Program-made: the position numbers and the translations under genes
Shown here: one piece after another, positions 10,130-22,023 of the stretch
How positions within the stretch are numbered: the stretch's first letter is position 1
How the letters are laid out: each line of letters begins with the position of its first letter
Notes under the pieces: model-generated
The model's database searches: none
What the model was told of the DNA's origin: nothing
Seen by the model: the letters and a program-made list of their open reading frames with translations, nothing else
Assembly (NCBI GenBank): GCA_963995505.1
Contig: OZ023181.1
Span: 22,309,366-22,373,365 of the forward strand
Length of the DNA stretch: 64,000 bases
Direction: 5' to 3'
Source of the DNA: Hypericum androsaemum
Lineage: Eukaryota > Streptophyta > Magnoliopsida > Malpighiales > Hypericaceae

Positions 10130-13100
10130 ATGTCTGCCGAGGAAGGTGCTTCTGATGCGAAGCCTCCCGCTAGCAACGGGGACGTTGCTACGGAGAATGG
10201 ACTGCTCGACGGTGCTCCGTTGACGGAGCACAGTCACGACCGCCTCGTGCAGCTGGTGGTGGAGCTCAAGCTCCAGAACGAGGTGTTGAAGTCTCAGTTT
10301 AAGGACTCGAAGGATTTCGAAAAGCGGATCAGGGAGGAGGAGCGAGGTGCGAGTGATGTGACGGTTTTTCCACCGGATGTGGAGCAGGAGTTACGGGGAA
10401 GGATTGAGTCTCTCGGTAGGGAGCTTGAGGAACAGACGCAAACGAGAGGGGCTGCGGAACGGGCGCTGCAGCATTTACGTGAGGTGTACTCTGAAGCGGA
10501 TGCCAGAGCGCAGGAGTTGTCGCTGAAGCTTTCTGAAGGTCATACTTTAGGTGCTTTCTTGCGCGTGTTTCGGTAGCTGTAGGATTGTTGTGCTCTGCGG
10601 ACTGAATGTTGCTTGTGTTTTTCCTCTTCGTAGCCCAGCAGAAATTGGACAAAGAAATAAAAGACCGTGAGGAGAAGTACTCTGAACTTGACTCCAAGTT
10701 CCAAAGGCTTCATAAACGAGCCAAGCAGAGGATTCAGGAGGTTCAAAAGGTATATTCTATCTCTCTATTGCTGCTCTCTCTATTTTGAACTTGAAAGGTT
10801 GGAAATGCCAATATTGTTGCTCTCCTTTTTTGATGGCTAACACGGTAATGTACCCAATGTCATATGTAACCTTTATGTGTGCTAGCAAGTAGCAATTAGC
10901 AATCATGCTTCCGCAAGTTTTCCCAAGGAGGCAAGGGGATTTAGTTTTTTGTTGAAGGGAGGAATATCCGAAATTAAGTTGCTCTATTCTACAGAAATCG
11001 CACCCACTTTTCCGAATATCACACGTGTACACACACAGAGATGTGCGCATGTGTACAGTGTTTCCTCTCGTGAAGAAGATGGGAAAATATCTTCAGTAAG
11101 TGCAACAGAAACTGAGATTACCTGTGGTTTGGAGATTGCTATTTCAGGAAAAGGATGATCTTGAAGTCAAGTTCCGTGATGTAAATGATTCTGCTGAGAG
11201 GGCATCATCACAACTTTCAGCACTTCAACAAGAACTGGATCGTACAAGGCAACAAGCTAATGAAGCATTGAAAGCCATGGATGCTGAGAGGCAACAACTG
11301 AGAAGTGCAAACAATAAGTAGGAGTTATCAGTTTTATTTTTCTTAGAGATGATTTCAAAGTAAATGATAAAGCTGATTGAAAAGTTTGTCAATCATTGTG
11401 TTTTTGCATTTCTATTCCATGTCTCAGCTAAATGTTTATGTTTTACCATCTGAACTTTCGACTATTTGAATCCATTTGCTTTTAAGGACCAAGTAATGTG
11501 ACGCCCTTGTTTCAGTTTGGAATTGGATGCGCATTCGTTTTCATGTATTTGGATCATGGTGTTTCTGTTTCTTGTCCTGCCTGAGTTGAGCGCTGTTGCT
11601 AGATGTTGAATGTTACTTGCAACAGAGATTTCCAATCATTTTCTACGGGTTGTTTATTTCAATTTATCTTGCTCAAGACTTAAGTAGTATTTGCAGGTTT
11701 TATGAAGCACATTTTCCCATGCTTAGTCTTGTTTTTATAGTTTTTTTAAATGGCAACAATGTGCTGACATCCAGATTGCGAGACAACATCGAAGAATTGT
11801 GCCGTTCGTTTGAACCAAAAGAGAATGCCCTCGACACGTTGCAGCAGACACTCTTGGAGAAAGACCAAGTACTGATGCTCTCTCTCTCCCTCTATGTGTG
11901 TGTGTGTGTGTGCTTAAATATCCACGTTCATTCACCAAGATGCACATTTCCTATTTTCCCATCAGCAATTTCCAAAATCTCATTGACTTTCTTTCATCTG
12001 GTGTTTGAACCATGAGCTTATATTTCTCATTGAGTCAGTTAAAGAGATATCTGATGCTTTTACTTCACCAACTTCATAATTGTGGCTATATCATGTAAAT
12101 TAAGTTGATCATCTTGGTATCCTTCTGCACCTTTATATTTGCAACTCTCACTTCTGTTTTGTAACTGGGTATCCTTTTCATGCGAGTCCTTTCTCCTCAT
12201 GTGCCATGCTTATAATTCATACTACTTAAATTAGATGTTGGAAGACATGCGTGGTTTGCTGAATTCTGCGGAGGAGAAAAGGCAAGCTTCACTAGCTGAG
12301 CTTTCTGCTAAGCATCATAAGGTAATTCTTTTGAAATGCAGGGTTGGCAGAATCTTGATATGGTGGGTTTCGTCTTATCAAGTCCATTGTTCACATTGTC
12401 CGGCCTAATTTCTTTCTGATACTGGTTCAATCAACAGAATATAGAGAACTTGGAAGTCCAACTCTCTGATGCTTTGACGGATAGGAGCAAGGCTGCTGAA
12501 ACCATATCTTCACTGCAGGTGAGAGAAAACATAGTGAAGCATTTGTTAGAAAGTCAACTAATTATTTAGGGGAAAAAACTGACGGCAGCATTTACTAGCA
12601 CAATCGCAGAAAGATTGTCTTCCCCATTAGAGAAAACTTAGTCAGATATATCTCTGGGCTTGGAAGTTTCCAAGTTGCACTTTTTCTGAGTCGCACCTTA
12701 ATGATCTGGACAAATCTTCCAGTAGTTAAAAGAACACTACGATTTTGCAGATGTTAATTGCTGAGAAAGATTCGAGAATTGCTGAATTGGATGCAGCTTC
12801 AACTGGCAAAGCAGCTCGGCTTAGCGCTGCTTTGGAGAGTTTGAAAGGAGAACTCGCTCACCAGAAAGATGAGCATGTATGGTAACAAGTGGTTGATTTA
12901 ATGCACGTGCCTGTTGCTCTTGCTGTAAACGAGTTGCCTCGTTTTTGTCTCATGATACAACAATTTTAAACTTATTACACCAATTCTCAGAATAAGTTGG
13001 TTATGAATATGAGGCCTTCTTGGCTGACAATGACATTAAGTCCTGGTTTTATCAAGTGACTTCCCTTTAGTTATCGTCGTCGTAAGGACAAATGGCACAA

Positions 13101-16100
13101 TGCTTTATGTTGCTTTTAGCTGCATACTCTGGTGATGACCTCAATTCCAAATCAAAAAGATAAAAGGGATAATAAGTTCTGGTAGGATGTACTGGATCTT
13201 CCAATCATGAGAACACAATCTGTGCCTGTTGTAATTACTCTCGTTATATCAGAAGTTCTGTTTTCTGCTCGACAATCTTTTCCATGCGCGTAATAAAAGT
13301 CAGTTTTCGGGGTTTATTGATTTTACTTCTCTATTTGGTTTGATTGGCAAGACTAAAGTCACTCTTCAAGCTATGTCTCAAAGGTGCTTTGTATCTTCAG
13401 GAGAAAGAAAAGGAGCGGTGGGAATCTGCCTTTCAGGGACTGAAGATGAAGCTAGAAGTTGCTGAGAGTAATTGTATCCGTGCCGAAATTGAAGCTGCTA
13501 AAATGAAAAGTTGAACTTTGCTCCTATGTACTGTTATTCTCTGTCATGCTCTGTTGTTTTTATACTAATGGTTTTCATGATGCAGGTCAGCTAGAAATGG
13601 AAGTTTCTTCCAGAAGTCAGATGTTCAACAAAAAGGAGGCAGAACTGTTGTCTGCAAAAGTGGAGGTATATGTTTATTTGGGTTAATATGATTTGGAACA
13701 AGGCATAAACAGATGATACATGTTGGTGAACCGATGATATCATACGATTACTTTGTATCTACTTGTTTAAACTAGGTAATTTTAGTTGAATTGATGACAA
13801 GAGTCATTGATACCTTTTTGAATGTAAAGTCACTAAGGTGGTCTGACTATCTTTGCTTCTAAACCATCTAGCAAGCTCTCAAAGTGTCAGCAATCCAAGT
13901 GCATCAGCATATTGATTGATACCTTTTTGAATGTAAAGTCACTAAGGTGGTCTGACTATCTTTGCTTCTAAACCATCTAGCAAGCTCTCAAAGTGTCAGC
14001 AATCCAAGTGCATCAGCATATTGCTTGACTTGCTTTAGCTAAAGTCTGCTCAAGATTCAGTTATTTTGTCTAGGAGATCTAAAATATAGAAGTTGCTGCT
14101 TGCATTTGAGGGGGTTGCACTAATTATCGGTTTTATACTATTTCACCATCCAGTTACATGGGGTGGCACTTTATACCATTTTGAGCTAATCATGTTTTTT
14201 TTTGCTGATACTTATCATATCTAGTGCGGAGGTTATTTAATGGTATATTAACTATGTTGCAGATAAGCCGTCTTGAAAGTGAATTTTCATCATATAAATT
14301 CCGTGCTCATTCGCTTCTTCAAAAGAAGGATGCAGAAATAGCTGCGTCCAAGGATTCGGAACAACTGAAAACTCTTGAGGAAGCATTGAAAGTATCTTCC
14401 TGTAGTTTGCTGTTGATTATCAGTTGGCTTCTGTTTAAGATGAAGTATGGTATGAACATCTGTTTTTATTTTCTGCCATTGGTTTCTAGGAGGTTGAGAA
14501 GGAACTGGCAGTAGCATCTGAAGAGAGGGATAAGATTCTTCAAGATCTTCAATATCGGATGGTGAATTATGAAAAACAACTTGCTGAAAGGTAACTACTG
14601 TTCCTTAGTGTTCCAGAGAGTGCCTATGACTTCAGCGTCTATGTTTCTTCCAGATTCTTGTGACTCAAATGCTCGGTATAGAAAATTTCTTTTGTGGCAA
14701 TCCTTCTGAAAGGGTTTTGAGGTAGACTGAAAGAGCTGAGGCTGGACATTGTGTAGCATATTTTATGAGTCTGCTACCTTTTCCCTAGAACAAAGTTTGT
14801 ACATCTTCAAGAACAATTAAACATAAAATGGTTTTTAACCTCATTTTCCTATCGTAATCATCTCAATCCCCTTTTATTACAGAGATGAAGCCCTCAACAT
14901 GGCCAAGCAGCAGTTAAGAAACATGGAAATGAAACTTGATTCCACTATTACGGCCCATCTATCAGAGAAAAGTTTGTGGGATGCAAATATTCAGAATTTG
15001 GAAGAAACATGGCGCTGTATGTTCAATTTCTGCTACATCATTTTCTTGCACAAAAAAGGTTTGCATACACATGATGTTCCAGGTTCTAATCTTCAGTGAC
15101 ATGTTCTAATCTTCAGTGAGATGTGAAGCACTGAAAGCTGAAACTGAAGCTTCTTCAGGTCAAGATATTCAAAGAGAATACGACGATCTTAAACTAAAGC
15201 ACAAAAAGCTGAAGGTAATTACTATATACCTCTTTTCTTGTCTTGGTGAATCATCTAATATGATTATGTTATTTCTTAACAATTGAATTTGATCTCCAAC
15301 TTGTAGGAGGAGAGTGATTCATTTCGTGACCTTGCCGATAAAATGGTCGAAGAGAAAGATAAGGAAATCTCAAGACTTCTGGATGACAATAAGAAACTTC
15401 GCCACACTCTGGAATTAAGACAGCAGGTTTGGTTTCTTCCTGTCCGTACCACAAATTGTTCATTATTTCCTGATGGCTCATACTTCTCACGTCCAATTTT
15501 TTCCCAACTTTGATTTCAGGCTTATCAAAATGACAACACCTCCACAAGTACGTAGTTCATTAATTTTCTGTAGTTACTAGTCTCATATTGATGTTCAAAT
15601 TTCCTGTCCTCTAGAAGGCTCTATCATTGTTCTGATTTTTTTTTTCATGGATGACCGGAATTTTAGCTTTTCAGAAGCAAGATGCACAAAATTCAAGTTC
15701 CTCTCTTGCAGAACAGCAGATACTGGTACTGATTGAATCTCCTTGAAAGCTAATGTTGTTGAATGAATCTCCTTTTGTATTTAATCTTGTTCCTGGTCAT
15801 CACACTTGAGACGTAATTGCATATAATTTTCAGAGGAAAAATCCATTGATTGCTTCGGAAACCCAAATAGATCTATTTATTTTCCTTGTCGTGTTGCTCT
15901 GATGTTGCAATTCATGTTAGAATTTGTACCCTGGCTCTTGCTTTAATGGACGGACTGCAGTAGGAAAAGCATGAGCTTTGACTAAACTTCTATTTTGGAC
16001 TTAAGATACTAGCGAGGCAACAAGCTCAGAGGGAAGAACAGCTTGCCCAATCACAGCGACATATTTTAGCACTTCAAGTATGTTTGGATCAACCTGATTC

Positions 16101-17062
16101 TTGAATTACTCTGTCGATGCAATAATTTTTATGAGCAATACTTGTCAATGCAATATTTTAAGCATGATATTTTATTTCATTTAGGAGGAGATAGCTGAAT
16201 TAGAAAGGGAAAATCGGCTCCACAGTCAACAGGTATGAATGGCTTTTTAATCATTGTGGTAGCATGTAATTGTAGACAATATAATGACTTATATGCCATC
16301 AGCCCTTATGTTGTGATTATAAATTTTGAAATGCGACCACAAGGTAAAAGTAAGATATATTTTAGTGATGGTAGATTCTCTTTGGTAATTGGCAGACTTC
16401 GATAAATGTTGCTCGACTAGTTGTTTTGATGAGTTGAAAAGATGGGATAATTGGTGCAGGAAATCCTCGGAGCATATCAGACATGCTTGAGGACTTGGAA
16501 TTTATGGCTTGTTCCTTGGTGATCAGATATTTTTTGAATTTGATTTCTATAGGAAGCGATGTTGAAAACGGAGCTTCGAGACATGGAAAGAAAGCAGAAA
16601 AGGGGAGGGGTTGATATGACATATCTGAAAAATGTCGTATTAAAGCTTCTTGAAACAGGTGCGGTATTACTTATCAATTGGCAAGCATGACCGGGATCAT
16701 TAATTTTCTTATCATGGAGAGGGAGCTAATTGTTACGCCTTTAATGCTGATGGTTTATAATGCGTTATGTGCTTCCATGGAGCAGGTGAAGTTGAGGCCT
16801 TGCTGCCTGTTGTAGCTACACTTCTTCAATTCAGTCCTCAAGAGGTGAAGTTCACTTGCCATCGCACGCCATGCTTTTGAGCTTTAAATCCTTGCTGATC
16901 CACTTGATAGAAGCTTCTCCCATTGTTTGTTTCTGATTCCATGAGCAGGTTGTGAAATGCCAACAAGCTTACCGTGCTAACAACGAGGTCCAAACAACTC
17001 CGGCAAGTGAAGCATCTGCTTCGTCGCCTCTCTCGCTTTTCTCAAGATTCTCCTTTTCGTAG
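10130..17062 (+). CDS. GRIP: GRIP-domain golgin (AtGRIP-like)
   Basis: Golgi tethering coiled-coil protein whose C-terminal GRIP domain binds ARL1-GTP at the trans-Golgi. 21 exons close in frame to 779 aa: 10130-10538, 10634-10749, 11148-11317, 11775-11868, 12235-12321, 12438-12518, 12751-12876, 13401-13509, 13586-13665, 14263-14391, 14490-14590, 14883-15016, 15117-15214, 15307-15426, 15520-15547, 15667-15725, 16006-16077, 16185-16232, 16553-16658, 16786-16844, 16949-17062. Residues from about 40 to 650 are charged heptad-rich coiled coil. The GRIP domain lies in the last three exons (DMTYLKNVVLKLLETGE, then LLPVVATLLQFSP) with the conserved Tyr and the QQAYR end, followed by a Ser-rich tail (SASSPLSLFSRFSFS). 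The ATG at 10130 follows an in-frame non-ATG stretch. Length agrees with the Arabidopsis protein (about 790 aa). Exon 13 has a duplicated acceptor. Confidence 0.94.
13806..14023. repeat. perfect 109-bp tandem duplication in GRIP intron 9
   Basis: Copy 13806-13914 is followed directly by 13915-14023; both start ATTGATACCTTTTTGAATG and end CATCAGCATATTG, and no mismatch was seen. The intron stays in frame-neutral territory. Identity points to a very recent event, or to an assembly duplication. Confidence 0.95.
15083..15119 (+). repeat. tandem 20-bp duplication containing the exon 13 splice acceptor
   Basis: GTTCTAATCTTCAGTGA occurs at 15083-15099 and 15103-15119. Each copy carries a TTCAG acceptor. 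Only the second (exon from 15117) keeps the GRIP frame. The first would add 20 nt and meet an in-frame TGA after seven codons. Confidence 0.9.
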
Positions 17063-18701
17063 CGATCGGAAGGAAACCGATGAAATGTTCTTCGACAGCA
17101 GACCTCCGACAGTGCCTTCTCCTCCCATCACCGTGTGGCTACTCCGTCAACAAGATACATGGTGGATTCCGCAGCATATTCTTTCATTCCTTTCCGCGGA
17201 AGAAGCCAGCCTTCGTTCTCTGGTCCTGTGGCAACCTGTAAAGATCAACTCGGTAAGTCAGAGATCGACCAACAGAAGAATCCATGGACGGAGGAAGAAC
17301 ATCCGCGACCATCTTCTTTCGCTATACATTTGTTCTTTCCCTATTACGTTATATAGATTAAATACATGCATCTCTGCAAAGAAATGAAGGATTAAAATTG
17401 GTGGTAGGTTATGTTTATTATGATTGTAAGGAAGACGGAGCTTCGTCTTAGAGGAGCTCAGCTCGTCGTTTCGGACCGCTGATTATTAAATTACCTGACA
17501 GCGTCCTAATCCGCGTCCTCTCTTTGCCGGAGACGGAAGGATGGTTGAATTTATTAAAATCTGAATAATAATAGGTCATGAAATATTACTACGATTTTAC
17601 GGTTTATTAAGTTTACGATAGATTTTTCAAATCAAAATATACCAACTGTACTGTCAGTCCGTATGCGGCCTACGACACTTGTAAATCAATACTAATAACA
17701 GGTTTTAAAATATTTTCGATCGGAAAACGGTTATCGAACATTGTTTGTCACGCAACTTTGTTCTGTCTTGTAATAACATTATTTTTCTGTTGCGGAAAAT
17801 ATTTTTGCAAAACAAATCGGAGGTTTAATTCTTGGGTAAATCACCTAGGTTCTTGGAGTATTTAATTATAGAAGATTTGGTTGTTATATTTTGGAAATAC
17901 ATGTAGCCGTCTTCATAATTGGAGTATTTAGTAAACTCGCTGACGTCATCGAGGGATCAGAGCGTATAATAAAATCAAAATACATGAATGATTAAATACA
18001 ATTCCGAAATATAAAAATCAAATTTTTTATTTGAGTATAACCTGGGATTTAATTTCTTGACACTCTTAAAAAAATCGTAAAAATACCAATTTTCTATTTC
18101 GACAGACAGAGATTGAGTTTGTGAGAATCCAACTTGAATAGGAAAAAAAAACCGTCCCATCCTCCTCCCTATATATAATAATATTAAATGACAAAAAGGA
18201 ATACGATTCAGTGAAAAATCGCCGTACGTTCCAGAATTCGACCTTTCCTCCTCTTTCTCGCTCTCTCTCCACTGCCTCTTTGTCTTCCCTCTCCCAAATC
18301 AGTACCCGAGGTCTCTCAAAAAAAAAAGGTCTCCAATTGTAAATCTTTAAACCCCAGTTTTCCTTTGTTCCGTTTTTCCCATCTTTTTTTCATCTCCCCG
18401 AACTTGTAACTATTAATTAGCTCGCGGTAGAATTGAATTGGGATATTAGTTGATATGGCAATTAGGTTTAGGGCTTGCGATTATTTGATATATATTCGCA
18501 TCAATCCGTTGTTTTGTTTGCCGAACTGGCTGATGGTGATGGTAAAATTAAGTGGGCTCCACCTTTGTTGCATAGGCGCATTCTTTTCTTTTTTCTTTCC
18601 TTTTTTTTTTGGCTAAGGGTTTGCTTAGTGGATTTTGATTGTGCTTGCATGTACAGGATCGGAACCCATCGCATCAATTTGTTGCGGTGCCAGAATAAGA
18701 C
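17063..18701. other. intergenic region between GRIP and eIF3j genes
   Basis: GRIP 3' end, then AT-rich DNA without a gene. From about 18240 the pyrimidine-rich sequence (CCTCTTTCTCGCTCTCTCTCC) looks like the eIF3j leader, with a possible leader intron from GTCTCTC near 18310 to the TACAG at 18653-18657. The leader intron is inferred from these junctions only. Confidence 0.5.
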
Positions 18702-20921
18702 ATGGAGGACTGGGGTACGAAGTTTACTCTCTCCGTCGTCAGTTTCTTAATTAGCATATGGTGGTGGAGTCATTTGTTTAAATGCTACTAGTCTAGAAAG
18801 ATGATCGGGGATGGTGTTCCTTGATAACTTGGACGGACGGATGGACTAAGCTTTGTGCTATTGTCGATTTTATCGAGTTGAACGTCTCTGTGGTGTCTTG
18901 ATGTTGGATGCATATTTATGTTTATGTATTTGTTTGTTTCTGGTGATAAGAGGGAAAACACGATTCGCTTCATGGTGCCACCTTGCTCCTTAAGTAGCTT
19001 TTTTGTCATTGTGACTTTTGGTTGTGATCATGTATTGACGATGTAGTGCGTTGTTGCAGATGCAAATCAATTCCTTTTGATGTAGATGCTCTCTTAGTTC
19101 CCATCTTTGTTTATTACCCTACTTATCTTTTTGGTCCTTTTTTTTTTGTGCAATAGAGGAAGAAGAAATTCCATCTCTCCCTTCCAAGGATCTACCCAAG
19201 AGTAAATGGGATGATGAAGATCTTGATGAAGATGGTGTGAAAGAGTCATGGGAGGATGAAGATGAACCTACGCCTGTACGTTTCCCCCAAACATGGTCTT
19301 TGTCTACTTTGGTGGAACTTCTGCACATGCATCATTGTTATATTTAGTTCACGCTTTGATAAATGTTGAAAATCTATACTGGTATATAGTCACCTGCTCC
19401 TAAATCTGATGAATGCTGTTGCTGTCTACCATTTTCCTTCTATATTTTAGCCACCTGCTCCTAAATCTGTTCCTGAGAAGGCTCCCAAGAAGCCTGCCGC
19501 AAAGCCAGCTGACAAGAAGAAGACTGTTGAAGTGGCAACAGAAGAGCCTTTGGATCCAGTTGCTGAGAAACTTCGCCAGCAAAGGTACTTCATAACTGTT
19601 AGCTTCTATTTTATTTTGGCTTCTTTCTATTCTAATCATGAAGTTGAGAGCTTCTATGGGTGCTGTTGTGCAAAACTTAGGAACAGTACTACAACCTTAA
19701 TGAGTTATAGCTAGTTGCCTTGTTAGTACATTGCATCTTCATCGCCTTCTCTTCCCTCTAATTATAGATATAGCAGTGAAATTTATCACCAGTGTTTGTG
19801 CGTGTTCGTAGTGGGAGTCATCTCTGCTAGGTCATGCCTAGTATAACGTTTGGGCCTTTTGCAGTTTTGTTGCCTGTAACTGTATATTTGGGAATGGGTA
19901 TATTCAAGGAGATTTCCTATTTTTCGCTCGTAACCTCTCAACAGTATCTTTGGAAAAAAAGAAGAGTGGCGTTTACTTTATGCATCAGTCAGTTGCATAC
20001 CATGGGTGCTGATGCTTCAGTGCCCTTTTCCCTGTATTCTGGTGCACCTTGTGGGGCCAGATGCTCTAGTTTGAGGGTTGCTTTCGTTTCTTCTTTCTCT
20101 TGAAAGATGAGTCATGATAGTATATTTCTCTGGTTCTTTCTCTGAAGTCGCTTCTTCATGTTAGGCTTGTAGAAGAAGCCGATTACAAGTCAACAACAGA
20201 GCTATTTGCCAAGAAGGGTGATGAGAAGACTCTTGAAAACTTCATTCCAAAATCTGATAGCGATTTCGATGAGTATGCAGAACTTGTTTCTCATAAGCTT
20301 CGGCCGTATGAGGTGGACTGGAGTCTCTAGCTTCTCTTGGGGATTTATAACTTCAAAAACCCCTAGATTTCAAATCTTTTACTCTTATGTACTTCTGGAT
20401 GCAGAAAAGTTTCTACTATATTGGGATGCTGAAAGCAGTGATGAGACTATCAATGACCGATTTGAAAGCGGCTGATGCCAAGGATGTGGCTTCTTCCATT
20501 ACTGCTATTGCAAACGAAAAGTTAAAAGCAGAAAAAGAAGCCAATGCTGGTAAAAAGAAGACAGGTATGTAACAGGAGAAAAATCCTCCACATCTCTTCC
20601 GATTGCCTATAGATGGGGTTTAATTGTTTAAAACAAGGCAATCCGAAGAGAGCGTATAGACCATATTGGCTCTTCTGTTGGATACAAAATTTACCTAGCA
20701 GAAAATGACTCGGTTCTTTTAGCCTGTTCCAATCTGATGTCACAGTATGTAGATTAACACGAGTTAGCCTGTTTCCATGTCTAAGCTTGGTCCGCAAACA
20801 AATTACTCTGGTGGCTTATTTTGCAGGTGGGAAGAAAAAGCAACTCCATGTTGAAAAGCCAGACGATGATATTGTGACCAATACCTACGACGCTCTCGAT
20901 GACTACGACGACTTCATGTGA
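18702..20921 (+). CDS. eukaryotic translation initiation factor 3 subunit J
   Basis: Loosely bound eIF3 subunit that acts at the 40S decoding site. Six exons: 18702-18714, 19157-19275, 19451-19584, 20165-20312, 20405-20564, 20827-20921; 222 aa, close to the plant family length. The first coding exon is only 13 nt (MEDW plus one base), which fits the family start MEDWE. Residues 5-35 are acidic with SKWDDEDLDED and ESWEDEDE, then a Pro/Lys/Ala-rich linker, the DPVAEKLRQQR segment, a C-terminal helical region (ENFIPKSDSDFDEYAELVSHK, SFYYIGMLKAVMR) and a Lys-rich stretch. It ends NTYDALDDYDDFM, the conserved acidic tail. Exon 3 has an upstream decoy acceptor (19391-19408 repeats the exon start). 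Confidence 0.95.
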
Positions 20922-22023
20922 TATCTATCTGCCCATCGATCTTGCAGGATAGGGATTTTGATTGAGGATGCTGCATGTTTGTTTGTCCCCTGATTGGTTT
21001 GTGTTGTAAACCTTGAGGATTTTTTTACATCATCTGCCCCCTGGCTACCGTTGATGAGTACCGGGGGGGGGGGGGGGGGGGGGGGGGGCCTATTTAAATA
21101 CCGCTGCTGCTCATGCGCATCTGCCAAACGGCATCGGCAAACAAGCAATCTTTTGTTGCATGTGTGAGGATGGATGTTTACTAAAAGAGAGAGGAGAAGA
21201 GCTCCAGAAGTTCTGCATCTAAGACTTCAGGGTTTTTGCTTTTTCAAGACACATTGTCATCTCTATAGTTTGTAGCGGTCAACAGATTTGTTCGTATAGT
21301 AGAATAATTGGATTGTTTTTGCCATTAGAAATTTGTTGTCTGGCTCTTTTCTATAAGATGTACCGGACTTCTCTCTCTTGCCCTAGCAATTCTTTTACTA
21401 ATCCGTCCTCTCTCCTCTGCTTTCTTCTCAACTTGCATCTTGATACGAATAATTGCAGAGCAACCAAAGGAGAACAAGAGAATGATTGATAGGTCAATAA
21501 GGGCATCCTAACCCAGAAGCAACCAAACAGCCCCAACAAAATCATAGCTGTCCGTCTCACCATCGGCGACTGCCTGGTCATGAGTACGACACTTCCATCA
21601 AAAGCCTTGTCCTTAGACAAAAACCTCCGTATTGGTAGCCTACAGAGGAACCATCATTGTGAAGATATGAGTTCGTATTCTAGAACGAGGATCTAAACCC
21701 GCTAATATTAAAGGATATTTGTAATGGAAATAGCAAAACATAGGCTACAATACAAGTGGACCACAGATAATCACTTGCACCACAAACAGCCATATCCTTA
21801 AGGTGGATCAATTTCGTAGGAAATTTGTTGAGTGAAATCAATACATTACCGGGTGTTTCGAATTATCCGATACAAGCAACTACGAAACTAAAACCCTATT
21901 ATCACACTAAGATAAAGACAAATGCAGAGAATCTCCCTCATTTATCAGTTACCACAAGCCGGTGTAGCATGTGTCCTCTCCTCGGCATTGATATCCCATT
22001 ATTGCTTGGCGACTTGATCCAGA
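20922..22023. other. convergent intergenic region between eIF3j and DnaJ genes
   Basis: Both flanking genes point into this stretch, so most of it should be 3' UTR and terminators. It holds a 26-nt G run (21063-21088). I see no further gene; short frames on the minus strand at 21351-21620 have no recognisable content. Confidence 0.6.
21063..21088. repeat. 26-nt poly-G tract
   Basis: Uninterrupted run of G about 140 bp past the eIF3j stop, hence probably in its 3' UTR or just past it. G-quadruplex potential; length is likely unstable and error-prone in sequencing. Confidence 0.9.
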
